A stretch of 64,000 bases of DNA, taken from positions 310,001-374,000 of the forward strand of contig NZ_CP062788.1 of NCBI RefSeq assembly GCF_025136295.1. The letters run 5' to 3'. Under the pieces are notes generated by a model. The model was not told the origin of the DNA. It was given only the letters and a program-made list of their open reading frames with translations, and ran no database searches. A program made the position numbers and the translations under genes. This DNA is from Aestuariispira ectoiniformans. Lineage in GTDB: Bacteria > Pseudomonadota > Alphaproteobacteria > UBA8366 > Aestuariispiraceae. This document shows positions 9,006 to 18,504 of this stretch, piece after piece (the stretch's first letter is position 1; each line of letters begins with the position of its first letter).

Positions 9006-10481
9006 TCAACCGGCTTTCGCAGTTGCCAGCAACGCGTCCAGATCCAGATGCGCCTCCAGATGATCCGCCAGATTATCGAGTGTCTGTTCGACCATCGCGT
9101 CATAGCGGGTTTCCGCCTGACGTCCTTCCCGGAAGCGCGACAGGAAGGCGGCACGGAAATCATCATCGGCAAACAACCCGTGCAGGTAACAGCCCATCAC
9201 GCGTCCGTCTTGGGAAATCGCCCCGTCCGGCCCGCTGCCCAATTGCAGCATCGGCCGTTGCAGGCCCGGCCCACGGGTGCGGCCCATATGCATTTCATAC
9301 CCATGAACACTGGCGCCGGTGGAGAGGTCAACGCCCTGCTCTTCGTAAAGCGCCTTGTCGCCGGTCAGTGCCGTTTCCGTGTCCAGCAGCCCCAGCCCGT
9401 CCACCGAACCGGCGGGTCCTTCAATTCCATCCGGGTCCGAAATGACCTTACCCAACATCTGATATCCGGCACAGAGCCCGACCACCATGCCGCCACGGCG
9501 CAGATAGGCCTTCAGGTCGATCTCCCAACCTTCCGCCCGAAAGGCCTGCAAGTCGGCGATGGTTGTCTTCGATCCCGGCAGCAGGACAAGGTCCGCATCC
9601 ATGGGCAGGGGCGTGCCCGGCGAAATGAAGGTCACCGACACATCCGGTTCCGCAGACAGCGGATCGAGGTCATCGAAATTGGCAATCCGGTCGAGCCGGG
9701 GCACCACCACCTTGATCCCCTTGCCACAATCGTCGGCGGGACGTTCCAGCGCCACCGCATCCTCCGCAGGCAGCCTGGCCGCCGCCGCGAACCACGGCAG
9801 CACGCCAAAGCTTGGCATGCCGGTATGATCGCCGATGATCTCCAGACCGCTGTCGAACAGGGTCGGGTCACCCCGGAACTTGTTAACGATATAGCCCTTC
9901 AACCGGTCGCGTTCGCTGTCTTCCAGCACCTGCCAGGTTCCGACCAGACTTGCGATCACACCGCCCCGGGCGATATCGGCGACCAGGACGACCGGGATAT
10001 CGGCGGCCTCCGCAAAGCCCATATTCGCAATATCGCCATTACGCAGGTTTACTTCCGCCGGGCTGCCCGCACCTTCGACCAGCAGCAAGTCTGCCTCGCC
10101 ACCGAGTTGGTCAAAACTTTCCAGCACCTTCGGCAGCAGTTCGGACTTCAGCTTGTAATAGTCACGGGCCTTTGCGGTTGCATAGACCTTGCCCTGCACC
10201 ACGACCTGAGACCCCATATCCGTCTGGGGTTTCAGCAGAACCGGGTTCATATGAACGCTGGGCGGGACACCACAGGCGCGCGCCTGCAGGGCCTGGGCCC
10301 GGCCGATCTCACCACCGTCTGCCGTGACGGCGGCATTATTGGACATATTCTGTGGCTTGAAAGGACGCACGGTCAGGCCACGCCGCGTATAGGCGCGGGC
10401 AAGCCCTGCAACCAGCAGGGACTTGCCCACATCCGATCCGGTTCCCTGGAACATCAGTGCCGGGGGGCGCGTGGCCGTCAT
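9006..10481 (-). CDS. cobQ: Cobyric acid synthase
   Basis: Glutamine- and ATP-dependent amidation of adenosylcobyrinic a,c-diamide to adenosylcobyric acid. The N-terminal BioD-like ATPase domain begins [14 protein letters not shown] and contains FKPQNMSNN and [15 protein letters not shown]. The C-terminal class I glutamine amidotransferase domain carries the nucleophile in [11 protein letters not shown] and the catalytic histidine in GCYLHGLF. The 491-residue length is normal. It lies 23 bp after the SYLF gene in an apparent cobO-SYLF-cobQ operon. Confidence 0.97.
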   Translation of the reverse strand: MTATRPPALMFQGTGSDVGKSLLVAGLARAYTRRGLTVRPFKPQNMSNNAAVTADGGEIGRAQALQARACGVPPSVHMNPVLLKPQTDMGSQVVVQGKVYATAKARDYYKLKSELLPKVLESFDQLGGEADLLLVEGAGSPAEVNLRNGDIANMGFAEAADIPVVLVADIARGGVIASLVGTWQVLEDSERDRLKGYIVNKFRGDPTLFDSGLEIIGDHTGMPSFGVLPWFAAAARLPAEDAVALERPADDCGKGIKVVVPRLDRIANFDDLDPLSAEPDVSVTFISPGTPLPMDADLVLLPGSKTTIADLQAFRAEGWEIDLKAYLRRGGMVVGLCAGYQMLGKVISDPDGIEGPAGSVDGLGLLDTETALTGDKALYEEQGVDLSTGASVHGYEMHMGRTRGPGLQRPMLQLGSGPDGAISQDGRVMGCYLHGLFADDDFRAAFLSRFREGRQAETRYDAMVEQTLDNLADHLEAHLDLDALLATAKAG

Positions 10482-10504
10482 GTGTCGATTACCGTTTCAA
10501 CTGA

Positions 10505-11197
10505 TCAGTTATGGGGAAAACTGGCGAGCAGTTCGCGCAGCTTGTCCGCATGGGCATTGGCGTATTTGCCATTCAGGACGATATCCTTGGGCGTGGCGCT
10601 GGTATTGTCGTAATAGCCCATGTTGTCCTCATGATCCGCCCAGATGACCGCGCCATCGACAGAGGCACCGATGAAGGCCCCCTTGCTGGTGGAATAGGCA
10701 ATCACATCCGCACCGAGGTTGGTGGTGGTGGAGGCTTCCAGGCCCTCACCGACCGGCCCGACGGCCGCGCTGATGTCGCCACCCAGTTTCACCTTGTTGT
10801 TCAGAATCGCGGACAGGCCCTTGCCGGTCATGACAATCAGCATCAGTTCGGACGATTGCGCACCGATCTGAAGACCGATACTGCCGGACCCCATGTCGAA
10901 AAAGGCCGGATAACTCCATTCGCCATTGTCGGCCCGCGCCAGGAGAACGCCACTGCCGCCTTCACCGCCGACCAGGAATGCGCCTTTCAGCAATTCCGGC
11001 ACGACAAAGACCGCCTTGGCGTCCTTCATGTAATGTTTGACCTTTTCACCATGGCGTTCATGGTTGCTCATCTTCTTGACGGTGTACAACGCCTCATCGA
11101 CGAGTTCCTGGGCGTCCTCCTTGGGGCTGGCATAGGCCGCCGTTGCCACGGACAGGCCCAGACCCACCGCAAGAAGGGCAGAGATCCATTTGTTCAT
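10505..11197 (-). CDS. Secreted SYLF-domain (Ysc84-like) lipid-binding protein
   Basis: A Sec signal peptide (MNKWISALLAVGLG... cut near AYAS-PKED) is followed by a SYLF/Ysc84 domain, seen in AVFVVPELLKGAFLVGGEGGSG, FFDMGSGSIGLQIGAQSSEL and GADVIAYSTSKGAFIGASVDG. SYLF domains bind phosphoinositide-type lipids in eukaryotes; bacterial members are periplasmic with unclear roles. ATG 11197 with GGAG upstream is preferred over a 17-residue extension. It sits between cobO and cobQ although no role in cobalamin synthesis is known. Confidence 0.88.
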   Translation of the reverse strand: MNKWISALLAVGLGLSVATAAYASPKEDAQELVDEALYTVKKMSNHERHGEKVKHYMKDAKAVFVVPELLKGAFLVGGEGGSGVLLARADNGEWSYPAFFDMGSGSIGLQIGAQSSELMLIVMTGKGLSAILNNKVKLGGDISAAVGPVGEGLEASTTTNLGADVIAYSTSKGAFIGASVDGAVIWADHEDNMGYYDNTSATPKDIVLNGKYANAHADKLRELLASFPHN

Positions 11198-11262
11198 ATC
11201 GACACTCCGTTTCCTTATTGTCCGGGCCCCGCTGCGTCCCACCGTCAAGCAGAGCGTCCGGT

Positions 11263-11886
11263 TTAAAATTCGATTGCGATCTGCGCCTTGTAACCGGCCC
11301 GGAAGTGATGTTTCACCTGGGTCATTTCGGTCACGAGGTCCGCAATCTCGATCAGTTCTTCCTTCGCATTGCGGCCGGTCACGACCACATGCAGATCGTC
11401 ACGCTTGTTCTTCAGCGTTTCGATAATGTCATTCAGGTCCAGATAGTCATAGCGCATGACAATATTCAACTCGTCCAGGATCACCATATCGAAGGACGGG
11501 TCCGCCATGACCTCCTTGGCATAGGCCCAGGCAGCCTGGGCTGCGGCGATATCGCGTTCGCGGTCCTGGGTGTCCCAGGTGAACCCTTCGCCCATGGCCT
11601 TCATAACGCAAAGTTCCGGGAATTTTTCCAGGACAACCCGCTCGCCCGTGTTCCACACGCCTTTGACAAACTGGACAATGCAGACACGTTTGCCGTTGCC
11701 GACCGCACGCGCAGCCAGGCCCATGGCAGCCGTGGTCTTGCCCTTGCCCTTGCCGGTATGAACCATCAGCAGACCGCCTTCCTTGTCCTTGGTCGCGATC
11801 ATCTTGTCCCGCGCAGCCTTTTTCTTGGCCATTTTTTCCGCGTGGCGCTGATTGATTTCTTCTTCGGTCATACCTTCGGTCTTCAT
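11263..11886 (-). CDS. cobO: Cob(I)yrinic acid a,c-diamide adenosyltransferase
   Basis: Transfers the 5'-deoxyadenosyl group from ATP to the corrinoid cobalt (CobO/BtuR/CobA family). The P-loop is unmistakable in MVHTGKGKGKTTAAMG, followed by VCIVQFVKGVWNTGE, the Walker B-like MVILDELNIVM and VVVTGRNAKEELIEIADLVTEM. The 207-residue form from ATG 11886, with AAGGG nearby, is normal; an in-frame extension to 12006 has no family similarity. It is probably the first gene of the cobO-SYLF-cobQ operon. No cobalamin riboswitch was recognised upstream. Confidence 0.96.
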   Translation of the reverse strand: MKTEGMTEEEINQRHAEKMAKKKAARDKMIATKDKEGGLLMVHTGKGKGKTTAAMGLAARAVGNGKRVCIVQFVKGVWNTGERVVLEKFPELCVMKAMGEGFTWDTQDRERDIAAAQAAWAYAKEVMADPSFDMVILDELNIVMRYDYLDLNDIIETLKNKRDDLHVVVTGRNAKEELIEIADLVTEMTQVKHHFRAGYKAQIAIEF

Positions 11887-12107
11887 GGAATCCACCCTTC
11901 TCAGACATGATTTGGCTCTGCCGCGACTATAGCCTGATTCGACCGAATTCTGGCAATCCCAAAGGAGACACAGCCCCGTCAGAATACGACCTTCACCGGT
12001 CTGCATCCGTGTCTATAGGCGGTGAATTTGGCTACAACATGGCATGCGTCTGATTTAAATTGACGCAGCCCCGCCACCCGGCCAGTTATGGAATATCGGG
12101 AGGGGCC

Positions 12108-13484
12108 ATGGATATCAACGAAACCATCATCGAACGGGCGCCGGGCCGCATCAAGCGGCATCTGAATGAATTCCTGCGTCTGGCAACGCCGGTGATCGCC
12201 AGCCGTGCGGGGCTGCTGCTGCTCACCGCCGTGGATACCGCCATGCTGGGCCATATGGCGCCGGAGGAAGTGGCCGGATATACGCTGGGCACATCGCCCT
12301 TTATCGTCCTGATGGTATTCGGCGTCGGCCTGATGATGGGCACCCTTATCGCCACCGCCCATTCCGACAGCAGTGACAATGCCGCAGAGGTCGGGCGGGT
12401 CTGGAAACAGTCCATCCCCTATGCCGCCCTGGTCGGTCTGGCGCTGGGCGGCCTGTCTTTCTTTGGCGAGGCCTATTTCTCCTGGACCCGGCCAGCAGCC
12501 GAACTGGTGCAAACCTGCATCAATGTCTTCCTGCTGCAGGGACTGGGCCTGCTGCCTGCGATGCTGTTCACCACAACGACCTTTTTCCTGGAGGGCCTGC
12601 GACGCCCCTATCCCGTGCTGTTCGCCATCGCCCTTGGCAACCTTGCCAATATCATCATCAATCCGTTGTTCATCTATGGCCTTTGGGGCCTGCCCGAAAT
12701 GGGCGCGGAAGGGGCGGCCCTTGCCACGGCAATCGCACGCTGGACCATGGCAATCGGGATTATTGCCTATGTCTGGTGGCTGAAGGATCACCATGCCTTG
12801 GGCATTCGCCAGAAGCTGCCCAAGGGCTGGTGGCAGCAAAGCCGCCAGCAACGCCGCTACGGCTATGCCGCCGGGCTTTCCTATGGTTTCGAGACATTTG
12901 CCTTCGGTGTGATGGCGATCTATGCGGGTTGGCTGGGGACCGAGGCCTCCGCCATCTATGGCGTCTGCATGAATATGCTGGCCATGATCTTCATGAGTGC
13001 ATTGGGGTTTGCCACCGCCACATCGGTGCGGGTCGGCATCGCCCATGGCCGCCGCGACTGGCCGGACCGCGCGCTTGCCGGGTGGACCGGGCTGGCCGCG
13101 ACATGGGCCATCATGGGCCTATGCGCCATGGCCCTTTGGACGGTGCCGGAAACCGTCATCGGCATTTACCTGACCGACGAACATCTGATCACGCTGGCCC
13201 TGCCATCCATCGCACTAATCGGCTTTATCATGTTCGGCGACGGCGGCCAGATCGTCATGGCCCAGGCCCTGCGCGGCGCGGCAGACACCTGGATTCCGAC
13301 AGCCATGAATTTCGTGTCCTATATGATGGTGATGATCCCCTGCGGCTATCTTTTCACGCAGGTTCTGGATCACGGCGTTTTCGGCCTGTTCGAGGCCATC
13401 GCCGTCGGCAGTGCCGTCTCGGTCACCGTGGTGACCAGCCGCTGGACCTGGCTTTGTATCAAGCCAAAACGCTCGCTTCCTTGA
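12108..13484 (+). CDS. MATE family efflux transporter (DinF/NorM type)
   Basis: Membrane antiporter of 458 residues with about 12 hydrophobic helices. The N-terminal signature is LATPVIASRAGLLLLTAVDTAML and the domain recurs as two six-helix halves (second half from about KLPKGWWQQSRQQRRYGYAAG). MATE proteins use Na+ or H+ gradients to export cationic compounds; the substrate is unknown. ATG 12108 follows GGGAGGGG. Its last 26 bp overlap the opposite-strand unknown gene, so the two transcripts are antisense at their 3' ends. Confidence 0.92.
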   Translation: MDINETIIERAPGRIKRHLNEFLRLATPVIASRAGLLLLTAVDTAMLGHMAPEEVAGYTLGTSPFIVLMVFGVGLMMGTLIATAHSDSSDNAAEVGRVWKQSIPYAALVGLALGGLSFFGEAYFSWTRPAAELVQTCINVFLLQGLGLLPAMLFTTTTFFLEGLRRPYPVLFAIALGNLANIIINPLFIYGLWGLPEMGAEGAALATAIARWTMAIGIIAYVWWLKDHHALGIRQKLPKGWWQQSRQQRRYGYAAGLSYGFETFAFGVMAIYAGWLGTEASAIYGVCMNMLAMIFMSALGFATATSVRVGIAHGRRDWPDRALAGWTGLAATWAIMGLCAMALWTVPETVIGIYLTDEHLITLALPSIALIGFIMFGDGGQIVMAQALRGAADTWIPTAMNFVSYMMVMIPCGYLFTQVLDHGVFGLFEAIAVGSAVSVTVVTSRWTWLCIKPKRSLP

Positions 13485-14358
13485 TCCGCGAGACCAGTTC
13501 CGGCAACAGGGACAGCCGGGATGTGGAGACCCGCGCGGTCTTGTAAAAATCGCGCGGGAAATCAAACACCGCATAGGGATCATCGACCGCCCAGATCAGG
13601 ATTTCCAGCCATCGCCCGTCAAAGACCACGGTCATCGGGCCATAGATATTGGCGATTTGGCGGAACAGGGCCTGCATCCCCGCCTGCCAGAAGAGATGGC
13701 TTTCATCCTTGTCTGCGGCCAGGACCGTAAGGTTGGGCACCAGACTTCCCATATCCGCCTCTCCCTGCCATGCGAAAGCCGTGCGGTCAAAATTCTCATC
13801 GTTGAGCAAGCGCATATCGCTGCTTGCCACCAGATACCGGCCTTCCAGATTCTCAGGCAGCAGACAGCGCAGAACCACGCCGCCCTGATCCAGATCCGTA
13901 TCCGAAAATCCGAAACCGGTGGTCATATGAAGGCGTATCCGCCACCCGACCGGATCGTGTAAATAGCTATAAATACGTTCAGCCCGCCATTGCAGCTTGC
14001 CGTAATAACAACTGAAGGCTTCGAAATGCAGGTCCCGGTGACGCACCAGACGAAAGATACCATCCGGCTTCAACAGCCCGTCGAATCCCGGCAGCGCCTT
14101 TGTCAGTGCATGCAGTTCAAGCGGCTTGGGTGACGACGTCTCCGGGGCCGACGCCAGATTGAGATAACGGACCGCCTCATCAAAGATAACGTCCTGCGCC
14201 TCCGGATAGGCTTCCACCTGTCCATCAACCAGGGACTTGAGTTTCTTGCTTAACTTCTCACGCCGCCGCAATCCCTTGAGGCATGGACGCAGGAGTTGTT
14301 GGTAGTAATCCTCAAACCCGTCCATGAAGCGGGTCGGAATTTCCTGCTGACGGATCAT
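13459..14358 (-). CDS. Conserved-looking protein of unknown function, coupled to the MoeB-like gene
   Basis: I do not recognise this 299-residue protein. It is soluble, with no signal peptide. The N-terminus is basic and helical (LRRREKLSKKLKSLVDG) and the rest is mixed alpha/beta with tryptophan- and aromatic-rich stretches (FEAFSCYYGKLQWRAERIYSYLHDPVGWRIRLHM is split by few charged residues). Its start overlaps the stop of the upstream MoeB-like gene by ATGA, so they are translated together. Codon use matches the neighbours, supporting a real gene. A partner or substrate of the ThiF-family enzyme is one possibility, by context only. Confidence 0.7.
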   Translation of the reverse strand: MIRQQEIPTRFMDGFEDYYQQLLRPCLKGLRRREKLSKKLKSLVDGQVEAYPEAQDVIFDEAVRYLNLASAPETSSPKPLELHALTKALPGFDGLLKPDGIFRLVRHRDLHFEAFSCYYGKLQWRAERIYSYLHDPVGWRIRLHMTTGFGFSDTDLDQGGVVLRCLLPENLEGRYLVASSDMRLLNDENFDRTAFAWQGEADMGSLVPNLTVLAADKDESHLFWQAGMQALFRQIANIYGPMTVVFDGRWLEILIWAVDDPYAVFDFPRDFYKTARVSTSRLSLLPELVSRIKEASVLA

Positions 14359-15140
14359 CCAAGCGCCGTAATCGTCGGATTATCCCCGCAAAGCGCGCAA
14401 TTGGGATCGCGCTTGGTTTTGATTTTCCGGGTGTTCATGTCCAGCGCATCGAATAGCAGAAGCTGACCGACCAGACCGGTGCCAATCCCCAGAATTTCCT
14501 TCAGGACTTCCGTGGCCTGGATACAGCCGACCACGCCGGCAATCGAACCCAGAATGCCCACCGTATCGCAACGGGGGACCAGATCCGGGTCGGGGGCCTG
14601 CGGGAAGAGACAGCGATAACACGGCCCGCCGTCCTGGGTTTTGTAGACAGAGACCTGGCCCTCAAAGCGAACCAGGGCCGCGCTGACCAAAGTCTTTTTT
14701 GCGAAATAGCAGGCGTCGTTCAGCAGGTAACGCGCGGCGAAATTATCGCTGCCATCCACCACAAGGTCATAGCCGTCGATCAGGCCCATGGCATTGGCCG
14801 CGTTCAGGCGCTGGCGATGTTCATGGACGGTGATATCGGGATTGAGCGCCTCGATCCGCTCCGCCGCGCTGGCAACTTTGGCGTCGCCCACATCGTCGGT
14901 GGAATGAATGACCTGACGCTGCAGGTTGGTGGTATCGACCACGTCATGATCGACAATGCCCAAGGTGCCGACCCCGGCCGCCGCCAGATAGAGCAGCACC
15001 GGCGAGCCAAGGCCGCCTGCGCCGACCACCAGCACTTTGGATTGCAAAAGCTTTAACTGGCCGTCTTCCCCCACCTCATCCAGGATGACATGGCGGGCAT
15101 AGCGTTCCAGTTCGGCGTCAGTCAGGTCGGTACGGGTCAT
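14355..15140 (-). CDS. moeB: ThiF/MoeB-family adenylyltransferase (HesA/MoeB/ThiF)
   Basis: E1-like enzyme that adenylates the C-terminal Gly-Gly of a sulfur carrier (MoaD or ThiS). Features: LERYARHVILDEVG, nucleotide loop VLVVGAGGLGSPVLLYLAAAGVG is seen with DxxxxxNLQRQ (DTTNLQRQ), the conserved aspartate in VDGSDNFAARYLLND, and zinc cysteines CYRCLF and CALCG. Start 15140 matches the family; the in-frame ATG at 15182 lies inside the cysK terminator. Length 261 fits MoeB without a rhodanese domain. Whether it serves molybdopterin or thiamine synthesis cannot be told from the window. Confidence 0.9.
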   Translation of the reverse strand: MTRTDLTDAELERYARHVILDEVGEDGQLKLLQSKVLVVGAGGLGSPVLLYLAAAGVGTLGIVDHDVVDTTNLQRQVIHSTDDVGDAKVASAAERIEALNPDITVHEHRQRLNAANAMGLIDGYDLVVDGSDNFAARYLLNDACYFAKKTLVSAALVRFEGQVSVYKTQDGGPCYRCLFPQAPDPDLVPRCDTVGILGSIAGVVGCIQATEVLKEILGIGTGLVGQLLLFDALDMNTRKIKTKRDPNCALCGDNPTITALG

Positions 15141-15165
15141 CGGCACATATTCCGGAAAGAGAAGA

Positions 15166-15194
15166 CGCCCCTCCCTTAGCATCAGGAAGGGGCG
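15166..15194 (-). terminator. Rho-independent terminator after cysK
   Basis: On the minus strand CGCCCCTTCCT pairs with AAGGGAGGGGCG, followed by TCTTCTCTTT. It separates cysK from moeB and argues against the longer moeB start. Confidence 0.7.
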
Positions 15195-15212
15195 CGTCGA
15201 CAGTGTTAATTC

Positions 15213-16169
15213 TTACAGTCCGTCAAACAGGCTCGTGGACAGATAGCGTTCTGCACAGCTTGCCAGAATGACCACGATCCGCTTGCCTTTCATTTCCGGG
15301 CGCTTGCCCACCTCGACGGCTGCGGCCAAGGCGGCGCCGGAGGAAATGCCGACCGGCAGGCCTTCCAGTTTCGCCACATTGCGCGACGTGCTGAAGGCGG
15401 TTTCATTGGCAATGCGAACGACTTCGTCGATCAGCTCCGTATTCAGGACGTCCGGGACGAAGCCTGCGCCAATCCCCTGAATTTTATGCGGGCCCGGCTG
15501 GCCGCCGGACAGAACCGGGCTGTCTTCCGGTTCGACTGCCACAACATGGAAGTTCGGGTTGCGCTGTTTGATGACTTCACCAACGCCGGTCAGCGTGCCG
15601 CCGGTACCAACGCCGGAAATCAGGACATCCACATTGCCGCCGCTGTCTTTCCAGATTTCTTCCGCCGTGCCCTTGCGATGGGCTTCCGGGTTGGCCTTGT
15701 TGTGGAATTGCTGTGGCATGGCGGCATCCGGCAGTTCCTTCAACAGCTCACCGGCGCGGTCGATCGCGCCCTTCATGCCTTTTGCCGCCGGGGTCAGTTC
15801 CAGTTCCGCGCCCAAAAGCTTCAGCATCTTGCGGCGTTCAATAGACATGCTTTCCGGCATGGTCAGGATCAGGCGATAGCCCTTGGCCGCCGCCACGAAG
15901 GCCAGCGCGATCCCGGTATTGCCCGAGGTCGGCTCCACCAGGACGGTCTTGCCCGGCGTGATGACGCCCTCGGCTTCCATGGCGTCGATCATGCCACGGC
16001 CGATCCGGTCCTTCACGCTGCTCAGAGGATTGAAGAATTCAAGCTTGGCGAGGATTTCCGCCTCAACCCCGTTTTCTTCGGCAAAGCGGCTCAGACGGAC
16101 CAAAGGCGTTGCGCCGATGGTATCCACCAGATTGTCGTAAATACGTCCGCGAAATTCACCTTCAGCCAT
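15213..16169 (-). CDS. cysK: Cysteine synthase A (O-acetylserine sulfhydrylase)
   Basis: PLP enzyme making L-cysteine from O-acetylserine and sulfide in the cytoplasm. The PLP lysine is in [12 protein letters not shown], the substrate loop is [12 protein letters not shown], and the phosphate-binding loop is [14 protein letters not shown]. The end [15 protein letters not shown]...[14 protein letters not shown] is typical of CysK. The 318-residue length is normal. It lies 66 bp downstream of an Rrf2-type regulator, the usual partner of cysK in many bacteria. Confidence 0.96.
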   Translation of the reverse strand: MAEGEFRGRIYDNLVDTIGATPLVRLSRFAEENGVEAEILAKLEFFNPLSSVKDRIGRGMIDAMEAEGVITPGKTVLVEPTSGNTGIALAFVAAAKGYRLILTMPESMSIERRKMLKLLGAELELTPAAKGMKGAIDRAGELLKELPDAAMPQQFHNKANPEAHRKGTAEEIWKDSGGNVDVLISGVGTGGTLTGVGEVIKQRNPNFHVVAVEPEDSPVLSGGQPGPHKIQGIGAGFVPDVLNTELIDEVVRIANETAFSTSRNVAKLEGLPVGISSGAALAAAVEVGKRPEMKGKRIVVILASCAERYLSTSLFDGL

Positions 16170-16235
16170 CTCTATAAACCTCTCTGTAAATTGTCTCTGT
16201 TATGTTGTGACCCGACGGTCCGGCCGCAACCGGCG

Positions 16236-16688
16236 TCAGATCATGAAATCGAATGTGCTCTGGCTCTGGCTTTCGATACCCGCTTCCTGGGCATTGCGGC
16301 ACAGGTCCTCGATGCTGGTCTTTTCCAGACGGACCATGGCCTGATCTTCCAGCTCCTGCCAAAGCGGACGCAGCACCGCATGGCCCAGTTCGGAGCCCGC
16401 CGGGTCGGTCAGCGGATCCATCGCGCCGTCCATTTCCTGAACCACGCGCACAATATCGGCGACCGAGATGTTGCGGCGTTCGCGCGCCAGACGATAGCCA
16501 CCACGCGGCCCGCGCACACCGCGCAGGATGTCGGCGCGCACAAGATTCTGCAGGACCTGCTCCAGATATCGGCGGGGAATGCCCTGACGTTCTGCGATCT
16601 CCTTGCTTTGCACCGGCAGATCGGCGGCATGGTAGGCAATATCCAGCACCGCCTCGATTGCGAACATCAGTTTCTTCGTCAAACGCAT
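16236..16688 (-). CDS. Rrf2 family transcriptional regulator lacking the Fe-S cysteines
   Basis: Winged-helix Rrf2 regulator of 150 residues: MRLTKKLMFAIEAVLDIA, the recognition region RQGIPRRYLEQVLQNLVRA and the wing VRGPRGGYRLAR. IscR, NsrR and RirA use three cysteines for an iron-sulfur cluster; here Cys130 is the only cysteine, so it is a cluster-free, CymR-like member. CymR-type proteins repress cysteine-synthesis genes together with CysK. The adjacent cysK downstream strongly suggests control of cysteine synthesis, by inference. Confidence 0.9.
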   Translation of the reverse strand: MRLTKKLMFAIEAVLDIAYHAADLPVQSKEIAERQGIPRRYLEQVLQNLVRADILRGVRGPRGGYRLARERRNISVADIVRVVQEMDGAMDPLTDPAGSELGHAVLRPLWQELEDQAMVRLEKTSIEDLCRNAQEAGIESQSQSTFDFMI

Positions 16689-16731
16689 AACTTCAGACCT
16701 CTAGCAATTCTTGACCGACATGGGGGCAGGT

Positions 16732-17199
16732 TCACTCACCCTTGCCGTGGGTTCCGGTCGACCCGAAGCCCCCTTCGCCGCGCGCGGTTTCATCCAGGCT
16801 GCCGCTTTCCTGCCACTGCACCCGGCTGTAGGGCGCGACCACCATCTGGGCGATCCGCATGCCGCGGGTCACCACGAAGTCCTCTTCGCCGTGGTTGATC
16901 AGGATGACGCCGACCTCGCCGCGATAGTCCGCGTCAATGGTGCCCGGCGCATTCAGGCAGGTAACACCTTCGCGCAACGCCAGTCCGGAACGGGGGCGGA
17001 CCTGCGCCTCGAAACCGTCCGGCAGGGCGATCTTGATACCCGCCGGGATCAGGGCACGCTTGCCCGGATGAATGACATGGCTTTCCGGGATCGCCGCCAG
17101 AAGGTCCATGCCCGCGCTGTGTTCGGTTGCATAGGCCGGCAGGTCCAACCCTTCGCCATGCGCCGTGCGGGTGATTTTAACGCTGACTTCTTTGCTCAT
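16732..17199 (-). CDS. dut: dUTP diphosphatase (dUTPase)
   Basis: Trimeric dUTPase that hydrolyses dUTP to dUMP and pyrophosphate. All five motifs are visible: [35 protein letters not shown] and [15 protein letters not shown] (the glycine-rich C-terminal arm). The ATG at 17199 gives 155 residues and the usual N-terminus; a TTG at 17211 would add four. It follows coaBC by 57 bp on the same strand, a pairing common in Proteobacteria. Confidence 0.96.
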   Translation of the reverse strand: MSKEVSVKITRTAHGEGLDLPAYATEHSAGMDLLAAIPESHVIHPGKRALIPAGIKIALPDGFEAQVRPRSGLALREGVTCLNAPGTIDADYRGEVGVILINHGEEDFVVTRGMRIAQMVVAPYSRVQWQESGSLDETARGEGGFGSTGTHGKGE

Positions 17200-17256
17200 T
17201 ATGTGCCCCAAAATTTTCTCATTACTACATATAGAGTTTTCGAAAGCTGCCGAAGA

Positions 17257-18504
17257 TCACTCCGCGGCATCCTTCGATGATGTTTTTTCCCGACCGGAAA
17301 AATGATCGACAATGCGGTCGGCCAATCGTTCCGCTACCGCTTGCTTTGTCATTTTCGGCCAGTCCTCGACGCCGTCGTCATGGATGAAATGGATCAGGTT
17401 TTCCGCCCCGCCAAAGGTTCCCGTCTCCGGGGAGACGTCATTTGCCAAAATCCAGTCACAACTTTTACGTGCACGCTTGTGAACCGCGTTTTCAACCACA
17501 TTTTCTGTTTCGGCTGCGAAACCAACAACCAGTTCCGGACGCTCTTTCCCGGCCTGGGACAGTGTCGCCAGGATGTCCGGGTTTTCCGTCAGCGTCAGTT
17601 CGGGCAGCAACCCGTTCTGCTTTTTGATTTTCTGGTTTCCGGCGTGATCGACTCGCCAGTCGGCGACCGCAGCGGCACAAATCGCAACATCGACGTTCAG
17701 GTGACTTTTGCAGGCGTCCAACATCTCCTGGGCGGTCTCTACATGGATCGTGGCGACACCTTCCGGGTCCGGCAGGTCGGTCGGCCCAGAGACAAGCGTC
17801 GTCTCAATGCCACGCGCCGCCAATGCGGCTGCAATCGCATGCCCCTGACGGCCGGAAGACCGATTTGCGATATAGCGAACGGGGTCGATCGGCTCATGAG
17901 TCGGCCCGGAGGTTACCAGCGCCGAAAGCCTGCTACCATTCACCTGTTTCGATATCGTATCGTTTTTAAAGTGATCCTGGATCGCGGTTACGATGTCCGC
18001 AGGCTCGCTCATGCGCCCCAGACCGAACTCACCGCAGGCCATCGCGCCTTCGGTCGGCCCGACCTGGATGACACCGCGTGATTTCAGGGTGGAGATATTA
18101 GCCTGAGTGGCGGGATGTTCCCACATCCGCACATTCATCGCCGGGACCACCATCACGGGCTTGTCGGTCGCCAGCAAGGCGGTCGATGCAAGATCGTTAC
18201 ACATTCCGTTCGCCATCTTGGCGATCAGGTCGGCGGAGGCCGGTGCGACCACCACAAGGTCGGCTTCACGGGACAGCCGGATGTGCCCCATTTCGGATTC
18301 ATCGGTAAGCGAGAAGAGGTCCGTATAGACCTTGTCCTCCGTCAGCGCCGCCACAGACAAGGGCGTGATAAATTCAGCCCCGCCTTTGGTCAGAATCGCC
18401 CGGACGGAAAATCCCTTTTCCCGCATACGGCGAATAAGGTCCAGTGACTTGTACGCAGCGATCCCACCGGAAATAACCAACAGGATGCGTTTATTTTGGT
18501 TCAT
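17257..18504 (-). CDS. coaBC: Bifunctional phosphopantothenoylcysteine decarboxylase / phosphopantothenate--cysteine ligase
   Basis: Two consecutive steps of coenzyme A synthesis. The N-terminal flavin-dependent CoaC domain (about residues 1-180) has ISGGIAAYKSLDLIRR, the histidine in MGHIRLSREADLVVVAPASA, PAMNVRMW and the cysteine loop MACGEFGLGRM. The C-terminal CoaB ligase domain has VTSGPTHEPIDPVRYIANRSSG and NPDILATL. Length 415 is typical. The long AT-rich gap upstream (18505-18848) probably holds its promoter. Confidence 0.96.
   Translation of the reverse strand: MNQNKRILLVISGGIAAYKSLDLIRRMREKGFSVRAILTKGGAEFITPLSVAALTEDKVYTDLFSLTDESEMGHIRLSREADLVVVAPASADLIAKMANGMCNDLASTALLATDKPVMVVPAMNVRMWEHPATQANISTLKSRGVIQVGPTEGAMACGEFGLGRMSEPADIVTAIQDHFKNDTISKQVNGSRLSALVTSGPTHEPIDPVRYIANRSSGRQGHAIAAALAARGIETTLVSGPTDLPDPEGVATIHVETAQEMLDACKSHLNVDVAICAAAVADWRVDHAGNQKIKKQNGLLPELTLTENPDILATLSQAGKERPELVVGFAAETENVVENAVHKRARKSCDWILANDVSPETGTFGGAENLIHFIHDDGVEDWPKMTKQAVAERLADRIVDHFSGREKTSSKDAAE

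Noticed and set aside
11887-12107. Possible cobalamin riboswitch between cobO and the MATE gene
   Set aside because: No B12 box (GCCACTG or AGCCAGGAGACCTGCC-like) could be found on either strand.
15141-15182. Longer moeB start at 15182
   Set aside because: The codon falls in the loop of the cysK terminator hairpin.
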